DNA from: Natronomicrosphaera sp040876735
GTDB taxonomy: Bacteria > Planctomycetota > Phycisphaerae > Phycisphaerales > Phycisphaeraceae
Reading direction: 5' to 3'
Assembly (NCBI GenBank): GCA_040876735.1
Contig: JBBDPC010000070.1
Span: 1-64,000, forward strand
Length of the DNA: 64,000 nt
Shown here: positions 33,765-42,508 of the stretch, one piece after another
Position numbering within the stretch: the stretch's first letter is position 1
How the letters are laid out: each line of letters starts with the position of its first letter
Position numbers and translations under genes: made by a program
The notes under the pieces: model-generated
The model's database searches: none
What the model saw: the letters and a program-made list of their open reading frames with translations, nothing else
What the model was told of the DNA's origin: nothing

Positions 33765-34694
33765 TCAGTAGCCCCCGCGCCCGCGCGAGGGCCCGCCCCG
33801 GCGCAGGCGTTGCCGGTGTTCCGCCGGGCCGTAGCCGAGGTGGCTTTTGAACACGCGGTGGAACTGCGGGTAGCTGCCGAAGCCTGCTTCGAGCGCCGCC
33901 TGCATACAGGTGCGCCGCTGGCCGGAGCCGTAGAGTTCGAAGTAGCGTTGAAGCTGCTGGCGCTGGCGGTAATGCGTCAGCGACACGCCGGTCTGCTGCT
34001 TGAACAGTCGGCTGAGGCGCGACGGGCTCAGGCCCGCTTCGAGCGCCAGGTGTTCGACGCTCATCGGCTCGGCGATGTCGCGGAGCAGCCGGGCCGCCCG
34101 TTCCACGGCCGGGTGCACGTCCACGCCCGCCGACAGCTCGTCCGCGTCGACATGCAGCGCCCAGGCGCTGAGCAGCGCGAACGGCAGGCCGGCGTTGTAG
34201 CGCGCCATGTCCGCCTCGCACGCCGCCACATCGGCGAACAGGGCGTGCAGACGGCCGCCCGCTTCGCGCCCGAGTTGCTTGCAGAACACCCCCGTCGGCC
34301 GGGCGCGGCGCAGCTCGCGCGTCGCCGGCGTCGTACACACCCGGTGCAGCAGGCGCGGCCGAAACACGCCGATCCACATCGCATGGTCCGCCGACTCATG
34401 CACCAGCACGTGCGCCTGCTGCGGGTGCAGCCAGATCATCGTCCCGGGCGCGAGATCATACCGCTGCTCGTCAACCAGGTACGTCGCCCGGCCCGCAAGG
34501 GTGAGGTTGACCTCCAGCTCGGCATGACGGTGAACCGCCACCCCGCCGCCGTGCGGCCGATGCTGCCACAGCCGCCCCTCCCATCCTGCCGGCAGATTCA
34601 ATACTTCACGCCTCACGACATGAAATGATAACAACTGGCTTGATAATGAGAAGATCAGCCGGCGCACAGGGGCCACAATGATCACCCGAGCCAT
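33765..34694 (-). CDS. AraC-family transcriptional regulator
   Basis: A 309-residue (or 283-residue) regulator. An N-terminal cupin sensor (HRHAELEVNLTLAGRATYLV, GTMIWLHPQQAHVLVHES) is followed by two C-terminal helix-turn-helix units (MSVEHLALEAGLSPSRLSRL and CMQAALEAGFGSYPQFHRVF), the AraC/XylS pair. Start choice is open: ATG at 34694 has GGAG upstream but leaves only 38 bp to the divergent gene, whereas GTG at 34616 would free a lower-GC stretch (34617-34670) for divergent promoters. It very likely controls the PhyH-led cluster starting at 34733. Confidence 0.85.
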   Translation of the reverse strand: MARVIIVAPVRRLIFSLSSQLLSFHVVRREVLNLPAGWEGRLWQHRPHGGGVAVHRHAELEVNLTLAGRATYLVDEQRYDLAPGTMIWLHPQQAHVLVHESADHAMWIGVFRPRLLHRVCTTPATRELRRARPTGVFCKQLGREAGGRLHALFADVAACEADMARYNAGLPFALLSAWALHVDADELSAGVDVHPAVERAARLLRDIAEPMSVEHLALEAGLSPSRLSRLFKQQTGVSLTHYRQRQQLQRYFELYGSGQRRTCMQAALEAGFGSYPQFHRVFKSHLGYGPAEHRQRLRRGGPSRGRGGY

Positions 34695-34732
34695 TGCACT
34701 CCCTTGACCCGTTTCCCGCCAGGAGCGCCGCC

Positions 34733-35518
34733 ATGAGTACGCAGACCCTGCCCCGGATCAGTGAACAGGACAAACAGCAGTACCACGAGGAAGGCTACTT
34801 CATCCTCGAGCGGGTGATTCCCGACGAGCACCTCCAGATGCTGCGCGCCGAATGCCAGACGTTCATCGACAAGAAAGACGCGGAGATGGACGCGCGCGGC
34901 CAGAGCGTGGAAGGCATCACGCACAAGGGCAAGCGCTATTTCATCTCCAACCGCTACCGCGAGTCGCAGCGGATGCGCGAGTTCATCTTCAGCCCACTGA
35001 TGGCCGAGATCTGCCGCGCCACCCTCGGCGACGACGCCTACCTGTTCAACGAGCAGTGGGTCGTCAAGGGCGCGGAACAGGGCATGAAGTTCGCCTGGCA
35101 TCAGGACTCCGGCTACGTCGGCTTCCCGCATCGGCCTTACCTGACCTGCTGGTGTACGCTCGACGACGTCAGCGAGGCGAACGGCACGGCCTACATCCTG
35201 CCCCACTCCCGGGCGGGCACGCGCGAGAAAATCTTCAGCCACGTCGTGGAGCAAGGCTCCAACGATCTGGTCGGCTACCACGGCGACGACCCCGGCATCC
35301 CCATCATCGCGCCCGCCGGCAGCATCGCCTGCTTCTCCAGCTACACATTCCACCGCAGCGGCGCGAACACGACGCCCAACCTTCGCCGCATCTACCTGCC
35401 GCAATATGGCCGCGAACCGATCGTCAAGCCCAACGGGCAGTTGTTGCACTTCGCCGTCCCGTTCCTGCGCGATGGCAAGGTGATCTACGACGCCGAGCAG
35501 GACGTGGTCGACGCATGA
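34733..35518 (+). CDS. Phytanoyl-CoA dioxygenase (PhyH) family protein
   Basis: A 261-residue Fe(II)/2-oxoglutarate-dependent oxygenase. The metal triad is HQD (in FAWHQDSGYVGF) and a later His (SYTFHRSGANTT), followed by RRIYLPQYG with the 2-oxoglutarate Arg. ATG at 34733 follows AGGAG. In Planctomycetota, PhyH proteins are common in glycan clusters, where substrates are unknown. Divergent from the AraC gene, which suggests its control. A second PhyH gene is at 40084. Confidence 0.85.
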   Translation: MSTQTLPRISEQDKQQYHEEGYFILERVIPDEHLQMLRAECQTFIDKKDAEMDARGQSVEGITHKGKRYFISNRYRESQRMREFIFSPLMAEICRATLGDDAYLFNEQWVVKGAEQGMKFAWHQDSGYVGFPHRPYLTCWCTLDDVSEANGTAYILPHSRAGTREKIFSHVVEQGSNDLVGYHGDDPGIPIIAPAGSIACFSSYTFHRSGANTTPNLRRIYLPQYGREPIVKPNGQLLHFAVPFLRDGKVIYDAEQDVVDA

Positions 35519-35559
35519 CGCCCGCGCTGACTCACAGGGTCTGCGCATTTGGATTTTCG

Positions 35560-35658
35560 TGGGGCGGGCGTCCCGCCCGCCGATAGGCCGAAGGCCTGTT
35601 CTCTCACCGGCATCCATAACCGTGTTCGCAGGCGAAGACGGGCGGGACGCCCGCCCCA
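35560..35658. repeat. Inverted-repeat element (MITE-like)
   Basis: Perfect 20-bp terminal inverted repeats: 35560-35579 (TGGGGCGGGCGTCCCGCCCG) and 35639-35658, separated by 59 bp with a small internal palindrome (AGGCCGAAGGCCT). No transposase inside. It fills the gap between the first PhyH gene and the HbpS-like gene. Confidence 0.8.
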
Positions 35659-35784
35659 CGGGAGGAACGGTCATAGGCGCTTACCCCGCGCGGCCCCATC
35701 CTGTTTGGACCCGTCGTGCGCTGACCTGTAAGCTGGTAGCCGGGGACGTACTTGAAACCATCAGTCCAGATAAGGATCAATCCC

Positions 35785-36417
35785 ATGACCCATCGATCGT
35801 TCATCTCTGTCATGTTGTTGCTGACGTTGACCCTCGCCGCCGGGGGCTGCACCGCGAACCAGGCGGTGGACCTGGGTTATGACGCCGGCCCGAGGCAGTT
35901 GAGCGAGGCGGAGATACAGCAGGTGCTCGACCAGGCCGAGCAGGCAGCGCGCCAGCAACCGTCGCTGCTGCGCGTCAACGAGACGGGCGAGCCGCAACAC
36001 ACGCGGATGCACATCTTCGTCGTGGACCGGCAGGGCAGCGTGGTCGGCCGGCGGTCGATGCCCGACGCCTGGGGCGGCAGCGTCGCCATCGCCAACGCCA
36101 AGGCCTACACCGCCGCCGCCTTCTCCAGCGACCAGAACGCCCTGACCACGCGCAGCGTCGGCGAGCTGTCCCAGCCCGAAGGCCCGCTGTGGCAGATCGG
36201 CAACTCCAACGCCAACCAGGGCAAGCCGGGCCTGATCGAATTCCCCGGCGGCGTGCCGCTGTACAAGGACGGCCAGCTCGTCGGCGCCATCGGCGTCAGC
36301 GGCGACGGCGTGGAGGAAGATGAAAACGTGGCCCGGGCCGGCGCCGCCGGCTTCGAGCCCCCGGCCGTGATCCGCATCGACACCGTCACCGACGGCGGCG
36401 TCTCCTACACCCAGTAA
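35785..36417 (+). CDS. Exported HbpS/GlcG-family (DUF336) protein
   Basis: A 210-residue exported protein. ATG at 35785 follows AGGA. The N-terminus (MTHRSFISVMLLLTLTLAAGG) is a signal, with a Cys right after it that could be lipidated though the box LAAGGC is imperfect. The rest matches the GlcG/HbpS fold: LSEAEIQQVLDQAEQAA, VVDRQGSVVGRRSMPDAW, AIANAKAYTAAAFSSD, and LVGAIGVSGDG. HbpS-type proteins bind haem. GlcG lies in glycolate clusters. A role with the PhyH or SDR neighbours is plausible but unproven. Confidence 0.8.
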   Translation: MTHRSFISVMLLLTLTLAAGGCTANQAVDLGYDAGPRQLSEAEIQQVLDQAEQAARQQPSLLRVNETGEPQHTRMHIFVVDRQGSVVGRRSMPDAWGGSVAIANAKAYTAAAFSSDQNALTTRSVGELSQPEGPLWQIGNSNANQGKPGLIEFPGGVPLYKDGQLVGAIGVSGDGVEEDENVARAGAAGFEPPAVIRIDTVTDGGVSYTQ

Positions 36418-36436
36418 CGCCGAGGGAACGCACGCC

Positions 36437-37210
36437 ATGTTCCAACTCCACGGCAAGACGGCGGTGATCACCGGCGGCGGCTCGGGCATCGGCCGAGCCA
36501 TCGCCCGATGCTTCGCCCGACAAGGCGCGCACGTCGCCCTGCTCGAACGCGACGCCCCCGCCGGCCAGGCCGTGGTGGATGAAATCGCCCAGGCCGGCGG
36601 CGCAGCCGAAGCGCAGGCCTGCGACATGACCGACGCCGACGCCGTCCGGCAATGCCTCGACGCGCTGGTCGCGCGGCGCGGCGGGCTGGACATCCTGGTC
36701 AACAACGCCGGCATCGCCCACATCGGCAACCTGACGACCACCACCGGCGACGACCTCGACCGCATCTACCAGGTCAACGTCAAGGGCGTCTACCACGGCA
36801 TGCAGGCCGCCGTGCCGCACATGGCCGCCGCCGGCCGGGGGGTGATCCTCAACCTCGCCTCCATCGCCTCGCTCGTGGGCATCAAGGACCGCTTCGCCTA
36901 CTCGATGAGCAAAGGCGCGGTGCTCACCATGACGCTCTCGGTCGCCCTGGACTACATCGATCAGGGCATCCGCTGCAACTGCATCTGCCCCGCCCGCGTA
37001 CACACGCCCTTCGTCGACAATTTCCTCCGCCAGAACTATCCCGGCCAGGAGCAGGCCGTCTTCCAGCAACTCTCGCAATACCAGCCCATCGGCCGCATGG
37101 CCGAGCCCGACGAGGTCGCCGCGCTGGCGCTCTACCTGTGCAGCGACGAAGCCGCGTTCATCACCGGCGCCGCATACCCCATCGACGGCGGCGTCATCAA
37201 CCTCCGCTAG
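36437..37210 (+). CDS. Short-chain dehydrogenase/reductase (SDR)
   Basis: A 257-residue NAD(P)-dependent oxidoreductase. Cofactor motif GGGSGIGRA (residues about 13-21), NNAG at about 91, catalytic Ser in NLASIASLVG, Tyr-x-x-x-Lys in YSMSKGA, and late CPARVHTPFVDNF plus ITGAAYPIDGG. CPARVHTPF-type sequences are seen in sugar-acid dehydrogenases such as 2-keto-3-deoxy-L-fuconate dehydrogenase, so a sugar-acid substrate is a fair guess. It lies 20 bp after the HbpS-like gene and 90 bp before the GH42-like gene. Confidence 0.88.
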   Translation: MFQLHGKTAVITGGGSGIGRAIARCFARQGAHVALLERDAPAGQAVVDEIAQAGGAAEAQACDMTDADAVRQCLDALVARRGGLDILVNNAGIAHIGNLTTTTGDDLDRIYQVNVKGVYHGMQAAVPHMAAAGRGVILNLASIASLVGIKDRFAYSMSKGAVLTMTLSVALDYIDQGIRCNCICPARVHTPFVDNFLRQNYPGQEQAVFQQLSQYQPIGRMAEPDEVAALALYLCSDEAAFITGAAYPIDGGVINLR

Positions 37211-37299
37211 ACACCGCCCGACAAGGTCGGCAACGTCGGCCAGGGCAGTAGATGAGAGATGGCGACCCAGCCGCCATCCATATCAAGGGGATGCGGCCA

Positions 37300-40014
37300 A
37301 TGTTTCCCATACGCACCTGGGGTCGACTCACCGGCTTGCTCATCATGACCTGCCTCGTCCACACGCCAATCTTCTCCGCCGAGGCCCCGCCTGCCGACGC
37401 GAGCTGGATCACGAAGGGAGTCGTTATCACGGCCCCGGGGCGTGAGCACCCCACGCCGCTCAGCGAGCTGACCGACTGGTTCACGATCGATCTCCAGCAA
37501 CAGTCGATCATGGTGCACGCCGATGCGCCCGCGGGGGATTACCGTGTCCGATGGCCTGCCGCCGTGCCAGACGAGGCCGAGGCGATGCGCCTCACCGCAG
37601 AGCTGTTCAAGGCGAACCAGCACCAGGTGAACGCGATGGAGGCAACGCTCGGCGACAGCACGTTCCCACTCGGCGCCAACACCGCCGATCACCAGTGGCA
37701 GCGCATCACCGGCCAGGCGTGGCCCCTGCCGTCAACGTCCGGCCGGTCGCTTGAACTGCACTGGCACTTTCACAAACCCCACGCCGGCGAAATCTGGCGC
37801 ACGGGCCTGCGCAACATGCGAATCGAAACAGGCGATCCGAACGAAGCACGCCAAGCCTGGCGTCAACCACTGGCCGCCGGGTTGCCGCCGCTGGCCGATC
37901 CCGCCCAGCGTGAGCCGTGGGACCACGCGTTGACCTTGCGCGACGGCATGATGTTCAAGGATCAACAGCCGTTCTTCCCCATCGGCTACGTCTTCGGCAC
38001 GGACGAGCGCGCCCTGGCGCAGTCCCGCGCCATGGGCGGCAACGCGATCCACTTCGAAGTCGGCTGGAGCGTCAGCGAAGGCCCCGGCCCCATTCCCGCC
38101 CGGCAATTCCATACCACCCTCGAAACGGTCCGACGGGCGCGGGCATGGGGGCTCGCTTCCTTCGTCCTGCTCACCGGGCATTACATTCCCGCATGGTTCG
38201 CCGAAGCACACCCGCAGCAACAGGCCATGCCCCTGGGCTCCGACGGGAAGATGACCGGCTCATGGTTCCGCTACAGCCTGCACTACCCGCCCTTCCGCGA
38301 ACATATCACCGACTTCTGGACCGCCGCCGCCCCGTTGCTCGAACAGGAGCCGGGCGTCATGGGCATCAACTTCTGGAACGAACCTTCCTACGGTGGCACG
38401 TGGAACCGCGGCGACCAGTTCGGCGACTACGCCCCCTGGTCGATCGACAACTACCGCCAGCACCTGCAACAAACCTACGGCTCCATCGAGGCCCTGCGCA
38501 ACGCCCACCACCTGCCCTACGAAAGCTTCGATGCCATCCAACCGCCCCGCCACCCCGAGGAACAGACCCGCCAGGCATGGCTGGACTGGATGACGTTCGG
38601 CCAACAGAGCTTCGCCGACTTTTTCCAATGGCAGCGCAGCGTCATCCGCAACGTGGCTCCTACCGTCCCGCTGGCCAACAAGAAGCAGACGAACCCATGG
38701 GACAGTTCCACTGCGTCGTCGGGTACCAACTGGCACCTGATCGGCGACAGCGAAGATGTCTACGGCATCAACACGTATGGCGGCTCCGCGTTCGGCAACC
38801 GCAACAAGCTGGACGCCGCGCGCAGTTACGCCCAGGACAAGCCCGTGATGATCTTCGAAGTCAACGCCATGCCGCCCAACGCCGAGGCCCGCACCGCCGA
38901 GCGCGTGCGCGCTCAACTCTGGTCGCTTGTCGTCGGCGGCGCGCGGGGAATCTTCATCTTCGCCATGATCGACACGCCGGACCACGGCCTGCTTTCGGAC
39001 GAGGCGGTGAAGCCGGAGGTGCGCCCCGAATATGTCCGATTTACGCAGACCATCTCAAACTATCAACGCGAGCTGGCTTCGCCGCATGTCCCCGCCCGCG
39101 CCGCCGTGCTCTACTCGACGACCGCGGCGCTTCAATACACCGGCGACCGCGTGCCCAAGCATGTGTTCGGCGCGTACAACCTGCTGCGAAACAGTCACTA
39201 CCAGGCTGACATTCTGCCGGAAGAGCGCTGCACGCCCGAGGGGCTGGCAGAGTATGAATTGATCGTGTTGCCGTCATACGCCATTCTGCATCCTGATGCG
39301 ATCGCGGCCCTGAATGAGTGGGTCGCCGCCGGCGGAAAGGTTCTGGCGTTCGCGGGCGCGCTGGCCACCAACGCCTATCTCGTTCCGATCGATCCGCCGC
39401 GCAGCCTTGGGATTGAAACGCGCAGTGCCGCGGTCGGCGATCGGACCAACCAGACGATCAGCGCACCGGATGTCGATATCGAGCGGTATATCAACGGGGA
39501 GGTGGCCATCACAGGCGTCGAGCGGGTTTCCGCCCTCGACCCGGAGCAAAGCCTCATCCCGGGCGCCGCCATCCAGACCGAACAGCGTGGCAAGGTGCTT
39601 GCCTACAACAGCGACAGCTATCCCGCGGTCGTGGCCGATCCGTCCGGCCAGGTGGTCTACTGCGCCTTCGCGTCCGTCTATTCCGAGCCCATGCGCGGCA
39701 TGATCGAAGGTGTGCTGCGCGAACAGTTCGGCCTCCACCAGGCTGTCCGCCTGCTCCACGACGACCACACCGAGGCCGGCATCATGACCAGCCTCCGCCA
39801 GGACTACCAGGATCACGACCGCCGTTACCTGCTTGCACTGAGCACCCTCTCAGGCGAACGAACCATTGATATTGAAACGCTTGAAGAAGGCTGGCAGATC
39901 AAGCGGGAACACTTCCACGACCTGAACCTTGAGCAGACGGAACAGGGAACCCGCGTCCGCTTGCCGGCCCGGGAAGTCTTTCTCTTTGAACTCATCCGCC
40001 GTACGGAGCCTTGA
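37300..40014 (+). CDS. Secreted GH42-like glycoside hydrolase
   Basis: A 904-residue exported enzyme, likely a beta-galactosidase-like retaining glycosidase. The start at 37300 is chosen because GGGG lies at proper spacing and MFPIRTWGRLTGLLIM begins a signal peptide (cleavage near FSA). The TIM barrel spans about residues 215-560: GINFWNEPSYGG near residue 357 carries the acid/base Glu, and MIFEVNAMPP near residue 517 the nucleophile. A GATase-like trimerisation domain follows (AEYELIVLPSYAILHPDAIA), as in GH42. An N-terminal beta domain of about 190 residues precedes the barrel. Substrate unknown. Confidence 0.78.
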   Translation: MFPIRTWGRLTGLLIMTCLVHTPIFSAEAPPADASWITKGVVITAPGREHPTPLSELTDWFTIDLQQQSIMVHADAPAGDYRVRWPAAVPDEAEAMRLTAELFKANQHQVNAMEATLGDSTFPLGANTADHQWQRITGQAWPLPSTSGRSLELHWHFHKPHAGEIWRTGLRNMRIETGDPNEARQAWRQPLAAGLPPLADPAQREPWDHALTLRDGMMFKDQQPFFPIGYVFGTDERALAQSRAMGGNAIHFEVGWSVSEGPGPIPARQFHTTLETVRRARAWGLASFVLLTGHYIPAWFAEAHPQQQAMPLGSDGKMTGSWFRYSLHYPPFREHITDFWTAAAPLLEQEPGVMGINFWNEPSYGGTWNRGDQFGDYAPWSIDNYRQHLQQTYGSIEALRNAHHLPYESFDAIQPPRHPEEQTRQAWLDWMTFGQQSFADFFQWQRSVIRNVAPTVPLANKKQTNPWDSSTASSGTNWHLIGDSEDVYGINTYGGSAFGNRNKLDAARSYAQDKPVMIFEVNAMPPNAEARTAERVRAQLWSLVVGGARGIFIFAMIDTPDHGLLSDEAVKPEVRPEYVRFTQTISNYQRELASPHVPARAAVLYSTTAALQYTGDRVPKHVFGAYNLLRNSHYQADILPEERCTPEGLAEYELIVLPSYAILHPDAIAALNEWVAAGGKVLAFAGALATNAYLVPIDPPRSLGIETRSAAVGDRTNQTISAPDVDIERYINGEVAITGVERVSALDPEQSLIPGAAIQTEQRGKVLAYNSDSYPAVVADPSGQVVYCAFASVYSEPMRGMIEGVLREQFGLHQAVRLLHDDHTEAGIMTSLRQDYQDHDRRYLLALSTLSGERTIDIETLEEGWQIKREHFHDLNLEQTEQGTRVRLPAREVFLFELIRRTEP

Positions 40015-40083
40015 AACCTGCACCGCCCGGCGCGGGCACGGCCCGTCAGCGGCAGCGACTCGACAGCCAGGGAGCTTCTTGCG

Positions 40084-40896
40084 ATGAAAACGGAACTGAC
40101 CGCCGATCAGATCGAACAGTATCAGCGTGATGGTGTGCTGTACTATCCTCAATTTCTCGATGCGGACGAAGTTCAGGAATTGAAGGCGGCGGCGCTCGAC
40201 GCGATCGCCACGATGGGCAAGCGCAAGGTGGCCGCCGACGGTGCGGCGCTGACCGAAGGCCATGACAGTTACTATGACAAAGTCTTTACGCAGCGGCTGA
40301 ATCTGTGGCGGATCAGCGACACGGTGAAGCGGTATATGTTCGCGCCGCCATTGGGCCGGATGCTCTGCCAGCTAGAGGGGCAGCCGGCCTTTCGCGTGTG
40401 GCATGACCAGGCCCTGATCAAGGAGCCGTTCGCCAACCCGACCTCCTGGCATCTTGATAATCCGTTCTGGTCGTTCTACTCCCGCCACGCCATCTCCATC
40501 TGGATCGCGCTGGAAGAGGCCACCCCCTACAACGGCTGCATGTGCTTCATCCCCGGCAGCCATCGGCTCGCCCGGTTTGATAACGTCGACATCGGCGCGA
40601 ACATGACCGATCTTTTTGCGACGTATCCCGAGATGGCGCAGTGCGATCCGGTCCCTTACCCGATGAAGCCGGGCGATTGCAGCTTTCACAACGGCTTGGT
40701 CGCCCACGGCGCCGGCGCGAACATGACGCGCTCGCGCCGCATCGCCATGACCTGCGCCTACATGCCCGATGGCAGCACCTTCAATGGCCAGCAGAACGTC
40801 CTGCCGGACGACTACTTCCAATCCCTCGCCGTCGGCGACGTGCTGAACCATGACATTTACAATCCCCTGGTTCCCGACGCGCCCGAAGGGCGTTGA
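40084..40896 (+). CDS. Phytanoyl-CoA dioxygenase (PhyH) family protein
   Basis: A 270-residue Fe(II)/2-oxoglutarate oxygenase, paralogous to the gene at 34733. The metal motif is HLD in SWHLDNPFWSF, with the distal His in LVAHGAGANMT and Arg in RSRRIAMTCAYMP. FIPGSHRLARF is a typical PhyH loop. AGGGAG precedes the ATG. It ends the plus-strand run that begins at 34733 and is convergent with the GH5-like gene. Confidence 0.85.
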   Translation: MKTELTADQIEQYQRDGVLYYPQFLDADEVQELKAAALDAIATMGKRKVAADGAALTEGHDSYYDKVFTQRLNLWRISDTVKRYMFAPPLGRMLCQLEGQPAFRVWHDQALIKEPFANPTSWHLDNPFWSFYSRHAISIWIALEEATPYNGCMCFIPGSHRLARFDNVDIGANMTDLFATYPEMAQCDPVPYPMKPGDCSFHNGLVAHGAGANMTRSRRIAMTCAYMPDGSTFNGQQNVLPDDYFQSLAVGDVLNHDIYNPLVPDAPEGR

Positions 40897-40922
40897 CCAC
40901 ACCCGGCAGCCTGTGGTGAGCG

Positions 40923-42335
40923 TCAGATGAAGCGGATGTCCGGCACTTCGCCCGCGGCGATGGTCGCGTGTACTTCGTCCCACATCTGATCCTGGTACTG
41001 ACGGCAGGTGAACAGGCCGAGCGTTGAAAAGGTCAGCGTGGTGGTGCCGAGGGCGCGCTGCTGGCGTTTGCCGTTCAGTTGCGTCGCGAGATCGGCGTAG
41101 ACGTCGGCCAGGGCTTTGCGTTGTCCGTCGTGGGTGAAGATGCCGCCGTGGTTGGAGATGTCGTTGGCGGCGGGCATGTCGAACGTCGGCCAGTTGATGA
41201 AGCCGTTGACGTGCGGGATCAGGGTCTGGGTGAGTTGGCGGGTGTAGTCGGCGTGCTCCGCTTCACTGCGGTAAGGCAGTTCGCCGAGGAAACGTGACGT
41301 GCCGCCGCCGTACCAGCCGAACTCCTGCACCACCACCGGCTTGCCGTAGTGGTCCATGCGTGCGTTGCCGATGCAACTGCTCAGCCAGTAGGCCATCGGC
41401 TCGCCGCCGTCCAGCGGATCACCCCGGCCGTCGGGGACGCACTGGCAGACGGGGTAGGGGTGGAAGGTGACGAAGTCGAACAGGTCGTGCACGGCGGGAT
41501 TGTGAAAGCCGTTGGCCAGCCACAGGTCCTGGTCGGGCGTGAGCCAGGTGTTGTTGCCTTGGCAGATCATGTGCCCGGGGTCGGCGGTGCGGATCACTTC
41601 GCACTGGCGTTTGCACCAGTCGTAGCCGCGATGGTTGAGGTAGTGGCGAAAGTCGCAGGCGCACAGGTCGAACGGCTTTTCGACGAATCCGATGGAGCCG
41701 GGCACGTCCTCGAACGTGGCGTAGCTGGCGTGGTAGGCGCGGTTCATGGCGGCGACGGTGCCGTAGCGTCGCTCGAGCCACCAGGGCCAGCGGTCCTTGA
41801 GCATGGCTTCGATCTTCTGCTCCGCGGAGCTGCCGGGCGTGGTCATGTGCGGCCGGGTCCAGTAGAGCAGTTCGTTGCACAGGTCCCACGCCCAGATGGC
41901 CGGGTGCCCGCGGTAGTGGCCGGCGAAGGCTTCCCAGAAGGCGCAGGTTTCGTCGAGTTGCTTGCCGCTGTCGGCCAGCCGTTCGACGTCGAACCAGTCA
42001 TTGCCGCCGAGGTAGCCGCCGACGGGCATCAGGTAGATGCCATGCTTCTCGGCGAGGCCGATGAACGTGTCCCACTGCTTCAGGCCCTTCGCCTTGAGGC
42101 CTTTCGTGGGGTGGAACACTTCGTTGACGCCGATGGCCTGGCGCAGGCAGTTGAGCCCGACGTCGGCCATCGCGCCCAGCCGGCGGTCGCAGTCGTCGGC
42201 GTCAAATTGCTGGAACAGCGTGCCCTGGCCGGGGTGCTGGTCGTTGCCGATGTTGCCGCCCAGCGGCGTAAGGTAGGTGCCTTCGGAGGTTTCAAAGTTC
42301 CATCGGTCGGCGGCGACACGTACAGGCTTCATCAT
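40923..42335 (-). CDS. Cytoplasmic GH5-like glycoside hydrolase
   Basis: A 470-residue TIM-barrel hydrolase without signal peptide. Acid/base Glu lies in WDLCNELLYW (near residue 152) and nucleophile Glu in VVVQEFGWYGG (near residue 333); GFINWPTFDMPA fits the last barrel strands. It would act on short imported sugars. Start is ATGATG with AGGGA upstream. Divergent from the GntR-type regulator at 42509, with a shared 173-bp control region carrying an AT-rich dyad, so the regulator probably controls it. Confidence 0.75.
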   Translation of the reverse strand: MMKPVRVAADRWNFETSEGTYLTPLGGNIGNDQHPGQGTLFQQFDADDCDRRLGAMADVGLNCLRQAIGVNEVFHPTKGLKAKGLKQWDTFIGLAEKHGIYLMPVGGYLGGNDWFDVERLADSGKQLDETCAFWEAFAGHYRGHPAIWAWDLCNELLYWTRPHMTTPGSSAEQKIEAMLKDRWPWWLERRYGTVAAMNRAYHASYATFEDVPGSIGFVEKPFDLCACDFRHYLNHRGYDWCKRQCEVIRTADPGHMICQGNNTWLTPDQDLWLANGFHNPAVHDLFDFVTFHPYPVCQCVPDGRGDPLDGGEPMAYWLSSCIGNARMDHYGKPVVVQEFGWYGGGTSRFLGELPYRSEAEHADYTRQLTQTLIPHVNGFINWPTFDMPAANDISNHGGIFTHDGQRKALADVYADLATQLNGKRQQRALGTTTLTFSTLGLFTCRQYQDQMWDEVHATIAAGEVPDIRFI

Positions 42336-42428
42336 CGGGTTCCCTCAAATGCGGTGACGGGGGACATGCTGAGCGGGTCCGGGCAGTCTGGCTTCTCTGA
42401 TAAAACATGGCGTCGCCCGGCGGAAGCG

Positions 42429-42447
42429 TATAATTTATAGTATTATA
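42429..42447. promoter_or_regulatory. AT-rich dyad in divergent promoter region
   Basis: TATAAT and ATTATA form an inverted repeat around TTATAGT in an AT-rich island inside very GC-rich DNA, between divergent genes 42335 and 42509. It may be both promoter and operator for the GntR-type regulator. A comparable dyad lies at 47871-47888. Confidence 0.5.
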
Positions 42448-42508
42448 ATCTGAAGATGTTTTTTTATCATGTAGCCGTCGCGTGCGTGGGCGGCTGTGGT
42501 GGAGGGTT

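Noticed and set aside
40897..40922. Possible terminator between convergent genes
   Set aside because: Only a 5-6 bp stem (CCACA/TGTGG) in a 26-bp gap. Too weak to list.
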